From positions 1 through 29,414 of the forward strand of contig JAJRUE010000046.1 in NCBI GenBank assembly GCA_024277955.1: a stretch of DNA of 29,414 bases, in the 5' to 3' direction. The position numbers and the translations under genes were made by a program. Position 1 is the stretch's first letter. Each line of letters begins with the position of its first letter. Below, piece after piece: positions 17,666 to 25,586 of this stretch. Origin of the DNA: Alphaproteobacteria bacterium. Its GTDB lineage: Bacteria; Pseudomonadota; Alphaproteobacteria; Rhodobacterales; Rhodobacteraceae. Below the pieces are notes generated by a model. That model worked only from the letters and a program-made list of their open reading frames with translations. It was not told where the DNA came from and ran no database searches.

Positions 17666-19153
17666 ATGGCGAAAGTGAAAAAGCAGCCCCGGCCCAAGGC
17701 CGCGACGCCCAAGGGCTTTCGCGACTATTTCGGCGCAGAAGTCACGATGCGCAAGGCCATGCTCGACAAAATCGCCGCGGTCTATCATCGCTACGGCTTC
17801 GACGCGCTGGAAACATCAGCCGTCGAGACGGTCGAGGCGCTGGGCAAGTTCCTGCCCGATGTGGAACGCCCCAACGCCGGGGTTTTCGCCTGGCAAGAGG
17901 AAAGCGAAACCGGCAAGATGGGCGACTGGCTGGCGCTGCGCTACGATCTGACCGCGCCGCTGGCGCGGGTTTTCGCGCAGTTCCGCAACGATCTGCCCAC
18001 GCCCTACCGGCGCTATGCCATGGGCCCGGTCTGGCGCAACGAAAAGCCGGGGCCGGGACGGTTTCGCCAGTTTTATCAATGTGATGCCGATACCGTCGGT
18101 GCCCCATCCGTGGCCGCCGATGCCGAGATCTGCGCCATGCTGGCCGATGCGCTGGAGGCGGTGGGGATCGCGCGCGGCGACTACCTGATCCGCATCAACA
18201 ACCGCAAGGTTCTGAACGGCGTCCTGGAGGCGGTTGACCCGGCGGGCGAGGCCGACCGCGACGCGATCCTGCGCAGCATCGACAAGTTCGACAAGGTGGG
18301 CGAGGCCGGCGTTCGTGAACTGCTGGGCAAGGGGCGGCTCGATGCCTCGGGCGCCTATATCGACGGGGTGGGGCTGAGCGATGCGCAGGCCGAACCGGTG
18401 ATCGGCTTTCTGACCTCGAAAGGCGCCGAGGCGCCCGAAACGCTGACCAACCTGCGCGCGGCGGTGGGCGACAGCGCCATCGGCGCCGAAGGGATCGACG
18501 AGCTTGAAACCATCGCCACCCTGCTCGCCGCCCAGGGCTACGGGGCGGATCGCATCGTCATCGACCCGTCGGTGGTGCGCGGCCTCGGCTATTATACGGG
18601 GCCGGTTTTCGAGGCCGAGCTGACCTTTGAAACCACCGACGAAAAGGGCCGGGTGCGCCAGTTCGGCAGCGTCGCCGGCGGCGGGCGCTATGACGATCTG
18701 GTCAAGCGCTTCACCGGCCAGGCGGTGCCGGCGACCGGGGTTTCCATCGGCGTGGACCGGCTGCTGGCGGCGCTGCAGGCCAGGGGGCTGGGCGCAGCCG
18801 AAGACGCCGGGCCGGTGGTGGTGACGGTGATGGACCGCGCCCGCATGGCCGATTATCAGGCGATGGCGACCGAGCTGCGCAAGTCCGGCATCCGGGCCGA
18901 GGTCTACCTGGGCAATCCCAAGAATTTCGGCAACCAGCTCAAATACGCCGACAAGCGCCGCGCCCCGGTGGCGGTGATCGAGGGCGCCGATGAAAAGGCG
19001 CGCGGGGTGGTGCAACTGAAAGACCTGGCGCTCGGGGCGAAGATCGCTCAAAGCGCCAGCCTCGAAGAATGGAAGTCCCAGCCGGCGCAGGTCGAGGTGG
19101 CGCGCGCCGATCTGGTGGCCGAGGTGCGCCGAATTCTGGCGCGCGCCGACTGA
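17666..19153 (+). CDS. hisS: Histidyl-tRNA synthetase
   Basis: A 495-residue class II aminoacyl-tRNA synthetase that charges tRNA-His. A KGFRDYFG start (16-23) is followed by RYDLTAPLARVFA (92-104), motif 2 around VWRNEKPGPGRFRQFYQCD (122-140), the histidine-binding GLGYYTGPVFE (306-316), and motif 3 GGGRYDDL with GVSIGVDRL. A C-terminal anticodon-binding domain follows (about residue 385 on). It is longer than the E. coli enzyme (424). First gene of a packed hisS-hisZ-hisG cluster: its stop TGA overlaps the hisZ start as TGATG. It is divergent from slyX with a 79-bp gap. Confidence 0.96.
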   Translation: MAKVKKQPRPKAATPKGFRDYFGAEVTMRKAMLDKIAAVYHRYGFDALETSAVETVEALGKFLPDVERPNAGVFAWQEESETGKMGDWLALRYDLTAPLARVFAQFRNDLPTPYRRYAMGPVWRNEKPGPGRFRQFYQCDADTVGAPSVAADAEICAMLADALEAVGIARGDYLIRINNRKVLNGVLEAVDPAGEADRDAILRSIDKFDKVGEAGVRELLGKGRLDASGAYIDGVGLSDAQAEPVIGFLTSKGAEAPETLTNLRAAVGDSAIGAEGIDELETIATLLAAQGYGADRIVIDPSVVRGLGYYTGPVFEAELTFETTDEKGRVRQFGSVAGGGRYDDLVKRFTGQAVPATGVSIGVDRLLAALQARGLGAAEDAGPVVVTVMDRARMADYQAMATELRKSGIRAEVYLGNPKNFGNQLKYADKRRAPVAVIEGADEKARGVVQLKDLALGAKIAQSASLEEWKSQPAQVEVARADLVAEVRRILARAD

Positions 19154-20232
19154 TGCCCACCAAGGCGGCAATCCGTGCCGAGGCCGGGCGGCTTCAGGCC
19201 CTGTTTCAGGATGCCGGCGCGCAGGTGATCGAGGCCGACATCCTGCAGCCCGCCGAAACGCTGCTGGACCTTTACGGCGAGGATATCCGCGCCCGCGCCT
19301 TCGTCACCCACGACCCGCTGGCGGGCGAACGCATGCTGCGCCCGGATTTCACCGTGCCGGTGGTGCAGATGCACATGGCGGACGGGGCGGAACCCGCGCG
19401 CTATACCTACTCCGGCGTGGTTTTCCGCCAGCAGGAAGACAGCGCCACGCGGGCCAGCGAATATGTCCAGGTGGGCTACGAGGTGTTCGACCGCACCAAT
19501 CCCCCGGCTGCGGATGCCGAAGTGTTTTCGCTGATTTCCCGGGCACTTGAAGGATACCGGCTGCGCGCCGCCACCGGCGACATGGGCATCCTCATGGCGG
19601 CGGTGCGCGGGCTTGACACCAGCGACCGGCGCAAGCGCGCGCTCTTGCGCCACGTCTGGCGGCCGGCCCGGTTCCGCGCATTGCTCGATCGCTATTCCGG
19701 CAAGGCCCCGGTGCCCGAAAGCCGCGCCCGCCTGCTGGCCGAGGCCGACCCGATGGCGCGCGCAACCCCGCTTGTGGGCCTGCGCAGCGCAGACGAGATC
19801 GCCGCGCGCATCGAAGCGCTGCGCCAGGATTCGCAGGACGCGCCTATCAGCCAGGGCGAAACCGAGCTGCTTGACCGTATCCTGGGCCTCTCGGCCAAGT
19901 CGCCAAAGGCGCTCGCCGCCCTGCAGGAAATCGCCCGCGACATGCCGTCGCTGAACCAGAGCGTCGCCACGCTGGCGGCCCGGCTCGAGGCGCTGGACGG
20001 GCGTGGCATCGACGTGGGCGCGCTGGATTTCGAAGCCAGCTACGGGCGCACCTCGATGGAATATTACGACGGGTTCGTTTTCGGATTCTACGCCGAAGAC
20101 CGGCCCGATCTGCCCCCCGTCGCCACCGGCGGGCGCTATGACGCGCTGACCCGGGTGCTGGGGCAGGGGCGGTCGATCCCGGCGGTGGGCGGCGTGATCC
20201 GCCCGGCGCTGCTGCCGGAGGGCGCGCCATGA
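19153..20232 (+). CDS. hisZ: ATP phosphoribosyltransferase regulatory subunit HisZ
   Basis: A 359-residue paralogue of the HisS catalytic core that no longer charges tRNA; with short-form HisG it forms the hetero-octameric enzyme of the first step of histidine synthesis. Visible homology: RMLRPDFTVPVVQMHM (residues 57-72), RYTYSGVVFRQQ, and the C-terminal TGGRYDALTRVLG that mirrors the synthetase motif 3. It lacks the C-terminal anticodon-binding domain. ATG 19153 overlaps the hisS stop by one base and its own stop overlaps hisG (ATGA), implying coupled translation. Its place next to a 230-residue HisG fits the requirement of short HisG for HisZ. Confidence 0.94.
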   Translation: MPTKAAIRAEAGRLQALFQDAGAQVIEADILQPAETLLDLYGEDIRARAFVTHDPLAGERMLRPDFTVPVVQMHMADGAEPARYTYSGVVFRQQEDSATRASEYVQVGYEVFDRTNPPAADAEVFSLISRALEGYRLRAATGDMGILMAAVRGLDTSDRRKRALLRHVWRPARFRALLDRYSGKAPVPESRARLLAEADPMARATPLVGLRSADEIAARIEALRQDSQDAPISQGETELLDRILGLSAKSPKALAALQEIARDMPSLNQSVATLAARLEALDGRGIDVGALDFEASYGRTSMEYYDGFVFGFYAEDRPDLPPVATGGRYDALTRVLGQGRSIPAVGGVIRPALLPEGAP

Positions 20233-20921
20233 CGATCAAGCTGGCGGTGCCCTCGAAGGGGCGGCTGATGGAAAAGACATTCGAATGGTTCGGCGCGCGC
20301 GGGGTGCAGCTGCGCCGGGTCGGCTCGGAACGCGAATATGCCGGCGCGGTCGAGGGCGTGGACGGGCTGGAACTGGTGCTGCTGCCGGCGGGCGAAATCC
20401 CGCGCGAACTGGCGGCGGGGCGGGTGCATCTGGGGGTGACCGGATCGGACCTGGTGCGCGAAAGGCTGGCCCGCTGGGAAGGCCGGGTGGAAGAGCTGGC
20501 GGGCCTGGGCTTTGGCCGCGCCGACCTGGTGCTGGCGGTGCCGGTGGCCTGGGTCGATGTGAACATCCTGGACGACCTCGACGCGGTGGCCGCGCAGTTC
20601 AGGGCCAACCACGGGTTCCGCCTGCGCATCGCCACCAAGTATCACCGGCTGGTGCGCGAATTCTTGCGCGCGCGCGGGGTGGCGGATTATCAGCTTGTCG
20701 ACAGCCAGGGCGCCACCGAAGGCACCGTGCGCAACGAAACCGCCGAGGCGATCGCCGACATCACCTCGACCGGCGAGACGCTCAGTGCCAACCACCTGAA
20801 GGTGCTGGAAGACGGGCTGATCCATTCCAGCCAGGCGACGCTGTTCGCCTCGAAAACCGCCGATATGTCGGGTCAACGGCGCGAGGGGCTGCGCGCGCTC
20901 GTTGAAAAGCTCGGGCTTTGA
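20229..20921 (+). CDS. hisG: ATP phosphoribosyltransferase catalytic subunit, short form
   Basis: A 230-residue enzyme that condenses ATP with PRPP to phosphoribosyl-ATP, the committed step of histidine biosynthesis. It has the periplasmic-binding-protein-like fold start IKLAVPSKGRLME, the GVTGSDLVRERL segment, and the PRPP-binding loop DSQGATEGTVRNETAEAI near residues 158-175. It lacks the C-terminal regulatory domain of long HisG (about 290-300 residues), so feedback control should act through HisZ. It overlaps hisZ by 4 bases (ATGA). Confidence 0.95.
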   Translation: MTIKLAVPSKGRLMEKTFEWFGARGVQLRRVGSEREYAGAVEGVDGLELVLLPAGEIPRELAAGRVHLGVTGSDLVRERLARWEGRVEELAGLGFGRADLVLAVPVAWVDVNILDDLDAVAAQFRANHGFRLRIATKYHRLVREFLRARGVADYQLVDSQGATEGTVRNETAEAIADITSTGETLSANHLKVLEDGLIHSSQATLFASKTADMSGQRREGLRALVEKLGL

Positions 20922-20958
20922 TCGTAGCGTCCGGCCTTGTCGGGCCGAAGGATTTGAA

Positions 20959-21573
20959 ATGAAGCGCATCCGCTGTATCGCGTGGGACTTTGACGGGGTC
21001 TTGAACCGCAACGTTGTGAACGGGCGTTTCGTCTGGGCGGACCATCTGGAAAGCTTTGGCATCGACAAGCATGTGTTCGGAGAATTCGTGTTTTCCGACG
21101 GCTTCTGGCCGATCATGCGCGGCGAAGAAGATCTGCTGCACCGGCTGCAGCGGTTCTATGACCATATCGGGCGCCGGTCGGACCCGCAGGAACTGCTGGA
21201 TTACTGGTTTGAAACCGATGCGCGCCCCTGCCCGGACATGCTGACGCTGATGCAGCGCGCGGCAGACGCCGGGCTGCGTCAGGTGATCGCCACCAACAAC
21301 GAACACCGCCGGTCCAGTTATATCGAAAACCAGATGGGCTTTGCCGCGCGCATCGAAAAACTGTTTTCTTCCGGCAGGATGGGGGTGGCCAAACCCGATC
21401 CGGCCTATTTTCGCACGATCGAGGACGATCTGGGCCTGGCCCCGGAACAGATCCTGTTCGTGGATGACTATGCCGAAAACGTCGAGGCCGCGGCGGCCTG
21501 CGGCTGGCAGGTGCACCATTTCCCCGAAGACGGCCACCGCGAACTTGCCGACCGGCTGGCGGATATCCTCTGA
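20959..21573 (+). CDS. HAD-family hydrolase
   Basis: A 204-residue HAD-superfamily protein. Motif I is DFDGVLN (nucleophile Asp10, acid Asp12), motif II lies in VIATNN, motif III is the Lys in GVAKPDP, and motif IV is LFVDDYAENV. A helical cap follows motif I. The substrate is unknown; members are mostly phosphatases. ATG 20959 has AAGGA at 6-base spacing and gives the usual short N-terminus; an in-frame start 19 codons earlier adds non-homologous sequence. It follows hisG by 37 bp containing a small hairpin (CGGCC 20932-20936 / GGCCG 20943-20947), so co-transcription with the his genes is possible. HAD enzymes do act in histidine synthesis (histidinol-phosphatase), but nothing in this sequence singles it out. 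Confidence 0.85.
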   Translation: MKRIRCIAWDFDGVLNRNVVNGRFVWADHLESFGIDKHVFGEFVFSDGFWPIMRGEEDLLHRLQRFYDHIGRRSDPQELLDYWFETDARPCPDMLTLMQRAADAGLRQVIATNNEHRRSSYIENQMGFAARIEKLFSSGRMGVAKPDPAYFRTIEDDLGLAPEQILFVDDYAENVEAAAACGWQVHHFPEDGHRELADRLADIL

Positions 21574-21645
21574 CGGCAAAAGGCGGCGCGTGCAGGGTCA
21601 CGCATTCGTGATTGACCAACTTGTCTTGTATCATGGGATGCTGGT

Positions 21646-21671
21646 CGCAGGTGCTGAAACTGGCACCTGCG
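21646..21671. repeat. Strong inverted repeat (hairpin) between HAD gene and cytochrome c
   Basis: CGCAGGTGC (21646-21654) and GCACCTGCG (21663-21671) are perfect 9-base arms around an 8-base loop. A further GTC/GAC pair is possible with a one-base bulge. No T-run follows. It could end the his/HAD transcript, or be an operator or leader structure for the cytochrome gene, which starts 58 bp downstream. Confidence 0.6.
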
Positions 21672-21728
21672 GACAAGCGACCGGGCACGCAGCAAACGGC
21701 GCTTTTCCAAGGTGGAATTGGAGGGAAC

Positions 21729-22208
21729 ATGCAGAAAAAATCATGGACGATCGCGGCGGTCGCTGCGGGAATTGCCGGGATCGGCGCGGTTTCGGCGATC
21801 GCTCAGGAAACGCCGCAGGTCAGCGAGCCGCTCAGCAGATCGGGGTTCGTGCTGGAAAACGGGCTTGCCATCCCGGCTTTCGATCCGGTCAAGGGACGCA
21901 AACTGTTCGCGGCCAAGGGGTGCGTGGTGTGCCACAACATCAATGGCATCGGCGGCGAAGACGCGCCGGACCTGTCCGCCGGTCACATGGAACGGCCGAT
22001 GAACGCCTTTGACTTTGCCGCCAAGATGTGGCGCGGGGCCCCGGCGATGATCGCGATGCAGGAAGATGAACTGGGCGAGCAGATCGAACTGACCGGCGAC
22101 GACCTGGCCGCGATCATCGCCTTTGTGCATGACGAAAAGGAACAGGCCAAGTTTTCGCAAGCCGACATTCCCGAGAACATCAAGGCGATCCTGGAAGGCG
22201 GCGACTAG
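21729..22208 (+). CDS. Periplasmic or membrane-anchored monohaem c-type cytochrome
   Basis: A 159-residue protein with a Sec signal (KK at residues 3-4, hydrophobic 6-24, AIA-Q near 25; it may stay as an anchor) and one haem c site GCVVCHN (C65, C68, H69). The axial Met is probably among those in MERPMNAFDFAAKMWRGAPAMIAM (residues 87-110). The order ...KLFAAKGCVVCHNINGIGGEDAPDL is typical of small electron-transfer cytochromes c in Rhodobacteraceae. ATG 21729 has GGAGG closely upstream and gives the signal peptide. Partner oxidase or dehydrogenase is not encoded nearby, so its role in a given respiratory chain is unknown. Confidence 0.9.
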   Translation: MQKKSWTIAAVAAGIAGIGAVSAIAQETPQVSEPLSRSGFVLENGLAIPAFDPVKGRKLFAAKGCVVCHNINGIGGEDAPDLSAGHMERPMNAFDFAAKMWRGAPAMIAMQEDELGEQIELTGDDLAAIIAFVHDEKEQAKFSQADIPENIKAILEGGD

Positions 22209-22222
22209 CCGTCCTGAACACG

Positions 22223-22253
22223 GCCGGCGGGTCGCCGATGGTGCCCCGCCGGC
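22223..22253. terminator. Terminator-like hairpin between convergent genes
   Basis: GCCGGCGGG (22223-22231) pairs perfectly with CCCGCCGGC (22245-22253) across 13 bases, just after the cytochrome c stop and before the stop of the convergent DUF1489 gene. There is no T-run; its position favours a shared terminator. Confidence 0.5.
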
Positions 22254-22257
22254 AACC

Positions 22258-22287
22258 GGCGCAACGACGCTTGGCGCAACGACGCTC
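22258..22287. repeat. Two tandem copies of a 15-bp unit
   Basis: GGCGCAACGACGCTT (22258-22272) is directly followed by GGCGCAACGACGCTC (22273-22287), differing at the last base. It lies in the convergent gap and touches the DUF1489 stop. Confidence 0.7.
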
Positions 22288-22711
22288 AGCGCAGCCCGAT
22301 ATCGGCAAGCGCGAGCTGCAGTTCCATCGGTAGTTCGTCGCTTTGTGCGGCCGGGCCGGGCAGGTCGGCGGGGGCGTTTTCCGGCTCAAGATAGCGCCAC
22401 CCCTGGAACGGGCGCCGCAACGCCTGCGCGGTGCGCACCAGGGTCGGGTCCAGAACAATGGCGCATCGGCGGATGCCATCGGCGCCGATGACCTCTTCCA
22501 GGGCGAGGACTTCCTGGCGAACGCGGATGGCCCCCTTGATCACCCAGTAAAGCGAACCGCCAGCCAGCAGATCTTCGGCGCGGCGCGGGAACATCCGGGT
22601 TACGTGGCGGTTCGCCTCGCCCGGCGCATAGTGGCGCGCACGGTAATCGGCCAGATGCTCGACCGAGTCGATGCCAACGCAAAGTTTCACCAGGTTTACA
22701 TGATCGGCCAA
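22286..22711 (-). CDS. DUF1489 family protein
   Basis: About 141 residues of an alphaproteobacterial family of unknown function. The recognisable core is NLVKLCVGIDSVEHL, then RHVTRMFPRRAEDLLAGGSL, YWVIKGAIRVRQEVLALEEV, GIRRCAIVLDP and RRPFQGWRYLEPENAPADLP. No signal or membrane segment is seen. The start is doubtful. Family members usually begin M(V)NLVKL, but here the ATG at 22701-22699 is followed directly by TAA, and the homologous frame reads CAT-GTA-AAC. TTG 22711, with GGGGA upstream, is used here; TTG 22723, GTG 22690 and a distant ATG 22837 are alternatives. Convergent with the cytochrome gene and divergent from nrdJ. Confidence 0.8.
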   Translation of the reverse strand: MADHVNLVKLCVGIDSVEHLADYRARHYAPGEANRHVTRMFPRRAEDLLAGGSLYWVIKGAIRVRQEVLALEEVIGADGIRRCAIVLDPTLVRTAQALRRPFQGWRYLEPENAPADLPGPAAQSDELPMELQLALADIGLR

Positions 22712-22717
22712 GTTTTT

Positions 22718-22733
22718 CCCCAAGATATTGTGG
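22718..22733. promoter_or_regulatory. Possible NrdR box upstream of nrdJ
   Basis: CCCCAAGATATTGTGG is an imperfect 16-base palindrome (6 of 8 pairs) resembling the NrdR operator (ACACTATATATAGTGT-like). It lies 118 bp before nrdJ. NrdR commonly represses ribonucleotide reductase genes. NrdR operators usually come in pairs about 31 bp apart and I find no second copy, so this is tentative. It overlaps the chosen DUF1489 start region. Confidence 0.3.
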
Positions 22734-22851
22734 ATGCCCCAGGCGCAACAGTTTAGCAGCAATCGGGTTGGCGGCAAGCCGGCCGGCGTTGACCGGGGGG
22801 GCGTTCGGGCGTAGTGTTGCTGTCCCCGCCAAGCCATTCAGGACTGTGCCG

Positions 22852-25113
22852 ATGAGCCGTTTCTCTGCCCCGATTGCCGAACAGATCTGGGATATGAAAT
22901 ACCGTCTGCAGGATGCGGATGGGGCGCCGGTCGACCAAAGCGTCGAAGATACCTGGCGGCGGGTTGCGCGCGCCCTGGCCGTGGTCGAAGCCGATCCCGG
23001 CCACTGGGAACGGGAATTCTACGAGGTTCTTGAAGATTTCCGCTTTCTGCCGGCGGGGCGCATACTGGCCGGCGCCGGCACCGGGCGCTCGGTCACCCTG
23101 TTCAACTGTTTCGTGATGGGCACGATCCCCGACAGCATGGGCGGGATCTTCGACATGCTGAAGGAAGCCGCGCTGACCATGCAGCAGGGCGGCGGGATCG
23201 GCTATGACTTTTCGACGATTCGCCCAAAGGGGGCGGATGTGAAAGGCGTGGCGGCCGATGCATCGGGGCCGCTTTCCTTCATGGACGTGTGGGATGCCAT
23301 GTGCCGCACCATCATGTCGGCGGGCAGCCGGCGCGGGGCGATGATGGCGACGATGGATTGCAGCCACCCGGATATCGAGGATTTCATCTCGGCCAAGTCA
23401 GACCCGGCGCGGCTGCGCAATTTCAACCTGTCGGTGCTGGTCAGCGACGCCTTCATGGAGGCGGTCAAGCAGGACGGGTCGTGGGATCTTGCCTTTGGCG
23501 GCACGATCTACCGGACCATCCAGGCCCGCGATCTGTGGAACAGGATCATCCGGTCCACCTATGATTTCGCCGAACCCGGGGTGATCTTCATCGACCGGAT
23601 CAATGCGATGAACAACCTGGCCTATTGCGAGGACATTCGCGCCACCAACCCCTGCGGCGAACAGCCCCTGCCGCCCTACGGGGCCTGTCTGCTGGGGTCG
23701 CTCAACCTGGCGCGCCTGGTGGACGAACCCTTTGAGGACGGGGCAGAGCTGAACGAAGCGGCTCTGGACAGGCTGGTGCGGGTGGCGGTTCGGATGATGG
23801 ACAACGTGGTGGACGTGTCGCGCTTTCCCTTGCCCCAGCAGGAACAAGAGGCCAAGAACAAGCGCCGTATCGGGCTGGGGGTTACCGGGCTGGCGGACGC
23901 GCTGCTGATGGTGGGGTTGCGCTATGGCTCGCCCGAGGCGGCGCGTCAGACCGAGCGCTGGTTGCACCGGATCGCCCGCGCCGCATACCTGGCGTCGGTC
24001 GATCTGGCCCGCGAAAAGGGCGCTTTTGCACTGTTCGAGCCAGAGCCCTATCTGGCGAGCGGCAACATGGCGCAGATGGATGCGGATGTGCGCGAGGCGA
24101 TCCGCGAACACGGCATTCGCAATGCCCTGCTGACATCGATCGCGCCGACCGGGACGATCAGCCTGTATGCGGGCAATGTTTCGTCCGGGATCGAACCGGT
24201 TTTTGCCTTTGGCTACACGCGCAAGGTCTTGCAGAAGGACGGCAGCCGAACCGAAGAAGAGGTGGTCGATTACGCCGTGCAGAAGTGGCGCGAGCGTTTT
24301 GGAGACCGCGAGCTTCCCGAGTATTTCGTGAACGCCCAGACGCTGAGCCCGCTTGAGCATGTGCGCATGCAGGCGGCGGCGCAGAAATGGGTGGACAGTT
24401 CGATCTCGAAAACCATCAACTGCCCGGAGGACATTTCCTTCGAAGACTTCCAGGATGTTTACCTGCAGGCCTGGGAACAGGGCTGCAAGGGGTGCACGAC
24501 CTACCGGCCCAACGATGTGACCGGGTCGGTGCTGTCGGTTTCGGAAAAGTCGGAAAAAGCGCCCGAGGCCGATCGCGGGGCCGACGTGGTCTACATATCC
24601 GAGCCGCTGGAGCGGCCGCAGGAACTGGAAGGCGCGACCTACAAGCTGCGTTGGCCCGACAGCGAACATGCGATCTACATCACCGTCAACGACGTTGTGG
24701 TCGGGGGCCGGCGGCGGCCTTTCGAGGTCTTCATAAACTCCAAGAACATGGAACATTTCGCCTGGACCGTGGCGCTGACGCGGATGATTTCGGCGGTGTT
24801 CCGGCGTGGCGGCGACGTATCTTTTGTGGTCGAAGAGCTCAAGGCGGTGTTCGATCCGCGCGGCGGCGCCTGGATGGGGGGGAAATATGTTCCGTCGATC
24901 CTGGCGGCGATCGGCGGCGTGATCGAGCAGCACCTGATCTCGATCGGTTTCATCGAGGGCGAGGGCATGGGGCTCAAGGCCGACCCGCGTTCGGACGTGG
25001 TGGGCATGGGCGCGCCGCGGGGCAAGGCCTGTTCGTCCTGCGGAAGTTACGAGATGCGGATGATCGAGGGCTGCATGACCTGCGCGAACTGCGGCTATTC
25101 CAAGTGCGGGTGA
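22852..25113 (+). CDS. nrdJ: Adenosylcobalamin-dependent (class II) ribonucleotide reductase
   Basis: A 753-residue enzyme that reduces ribonucleotides to deoxyribonucleotides using coenzyme B12 rather than a tyrosyl radical, so independent of oxygen. Active-site residues visible: C86 (LFNCFVMG), NPCGE with C268 and E270, and C279 (GACLLGS), 11 residues after C268 as in the Lactobacillus enzyme (C408/C419). The C-terminus (727-753) is Cys-rich: CSSC and CANCGYSKC form a probable zinc ribbon and redox-active tail. ATG 22852 gives the family N-terminus MSRFSAPIAEQIWDMKYR. It is monocistronic as far as visible and divergent from DUF1489. No cobalamin riboswitch was recognised upstream. Confidence 0.95.
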   Translation: MSRFSAPIAEQIWDMKYRLQDADGAPVDQSVEDTWRRVARALAVVEADPGHWEREFYEVLEDFRFLPAGRILAGAGTGRSVTLFNCFVMGTIPDSMGGIFDMLKEAALTMQQGGGIGYDFSTIRPKGADVKGVAADASGPLSFMDVWDAMCRTIMSAGSRRGAMMATMDCSHPDIEDFISAKSDPARLRNFNLSVLVSDAFMEAVKQDGSWDLAFGGTIYRTIQARDLWNRIIRSTYDFAEPGVIFIDRINAMNNLAYCEDIRATNPCGEQPLPPYGACLLGSLNLARLVDEPFEDGAELNEAALDRLVRVAVRMMDNVVDVSRFPLPQQEQEAKNKRRIGLGVTGLADALLMVGLRYGSPEAARQTERWLHRIARAAYLASVDLAREKGAFALFEPEPYLASGNMAQMDADVREAIREHGIRNALLTSIAPTGTISLYAGNVSSGIEPVFAFGYTRKVLQKDGSRTEEEVVDYAVQKWRERFGDRELPEYFVNAQTLSPLEHVRMQAAAQKWVDSSISKTINCPEDISFEDFQDVYLQAWEQGCKGCTTYRPNDVTGSVLSVSEKSEKAPEADRGADVVYISEPLERPQELEGATYKLRWPDSEHAIYITVNDVVVGGRRRPFEVFINSKNMEHFAWTVALTRMISAVFRRGGDVSFVVEELKAVFDPRGGAWMGGKYVPSILAAIGGVIEQHLISIGFIEGEGMGLKADPRSDVVGMGAPRGKACSSCGSYEMRMIEGCMTCANCGYSKCG

Positions 25114-25219
25114 AACGGTTTTGACAGAGTTTTTCGAATTCTGAGTTGTTGTTACAATTTTGGGCTGAAATGAGGATATCACTCTGAAACGTTGTCCATG
25201 TGGATTGGGGCAAATAGCG
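25114..25219. other. AT-rich gap between nrdJ and the lpxR remnant
   Basis: This 106-bp stretch is clearly richer in A and T than its surroundings. It contains TTGACA (25121-25126), a good -35 match, but no acceptable -10 at 16-18 bp. TACAAT (25153-25158) lies 26 bp away, which is too far. I see no terminator hairpin for nrdJ and no gene. Confidence 0.4.
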
Positions 25220-25548
25220 ATGGCCGGCAATGCGATGGTGCGGGAATTTAGTCCGACAAGTTTTTTTGTGACGGCGGCGTTGTTTCTTGGGTTTCAGGCC
25301 AACGCCGATCCGTTGGCGACGATTGGCCGTGGTCGACTTTTCACAAATGATTATCTCGCCGGCGGTCAGGATCGGTGGCGAAGTGGCTCATATGTCTACA
25401 GTCTGATGAAAGGCCGAAGTGCGTGGACCGGGAGGCTGCCGGATCGGTTTGGTGATCTTGTCGAGTTGCGTTCTCGGAATGAAATCATTGCACCGGCCAA
25501 TCTTATCAATCCAAAGCCTGGTGATCGGCTTTATGCCGGAACGCTGTC
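25220..25548 (+). pseudogene. LpxR-type lipid A deacylase (DUF2219), truncated by an insertion sequence
   Basis: About 109 native residues remain of an outer-membrane lipid A 3'-O-deacylase-like barrel (family length about 300-330). A signal peptide (hydrophobic FFVTAALFLGF, cleavage near QANA-D, residue 29-30) is followed by the family start GRGRLFTNDYLAGGQDRW. Its Asn43-Asp44 match the catalytic Asn-Asp near the mature N-terminus of Salmonella LpxR. EIIAPANL and the GDRLYAGTLS segment follow, and then the frame enters the IS left end at 25549 and stops at 25671. The catalytic His and most of the barrel are lost and are not found beyond the IS. ATG 25220 is chosen (GGGG nine bases upstream); TTG 25205 and ATG 25235 are alternatives. 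Codon use is less GC-rich than in neighbours. Confidence 0.8.
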
Positions 25549-25576
25549 TGGACCTGTCCCGCTTTCGTGCCGCTCC
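25549..25576 (+). repeat. IS left terminal inverted repeat (orfB end)
   Basis: The first 13 bases, TGGACCTGTCCCG, are identical to the other end. CCGCTCC at 25570-25576 is also shared. Confidence 0.85.
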
Positions 25577-25586
25577 GGTTTCTCAT

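Noticed and set aside
19153..20232. HisS-like gene next to hisS as a decayed duplicate
   Set aside because: Length, overlap with short-form hisG and conserved motifs identify it as functional hisZ.
21612..21627. TTGACC...TGTCTT as an FNR/CRP-type site before the cytochrome c gene
   Set aside because: The half-site spacing is wrong and the second half does not end in CAA.
22734..22851. Cobalamin riboswitch expected before a B12-dependent reductase
   Set aside because: No B12-box or multi-stem leader is recognisable in the short region before nrdJ.
25121..25158. TTGACA with TACAAT as an lpxR promoter
   Set aside because: The spacing is 26 bp, well outside the usable range for sigma-70.
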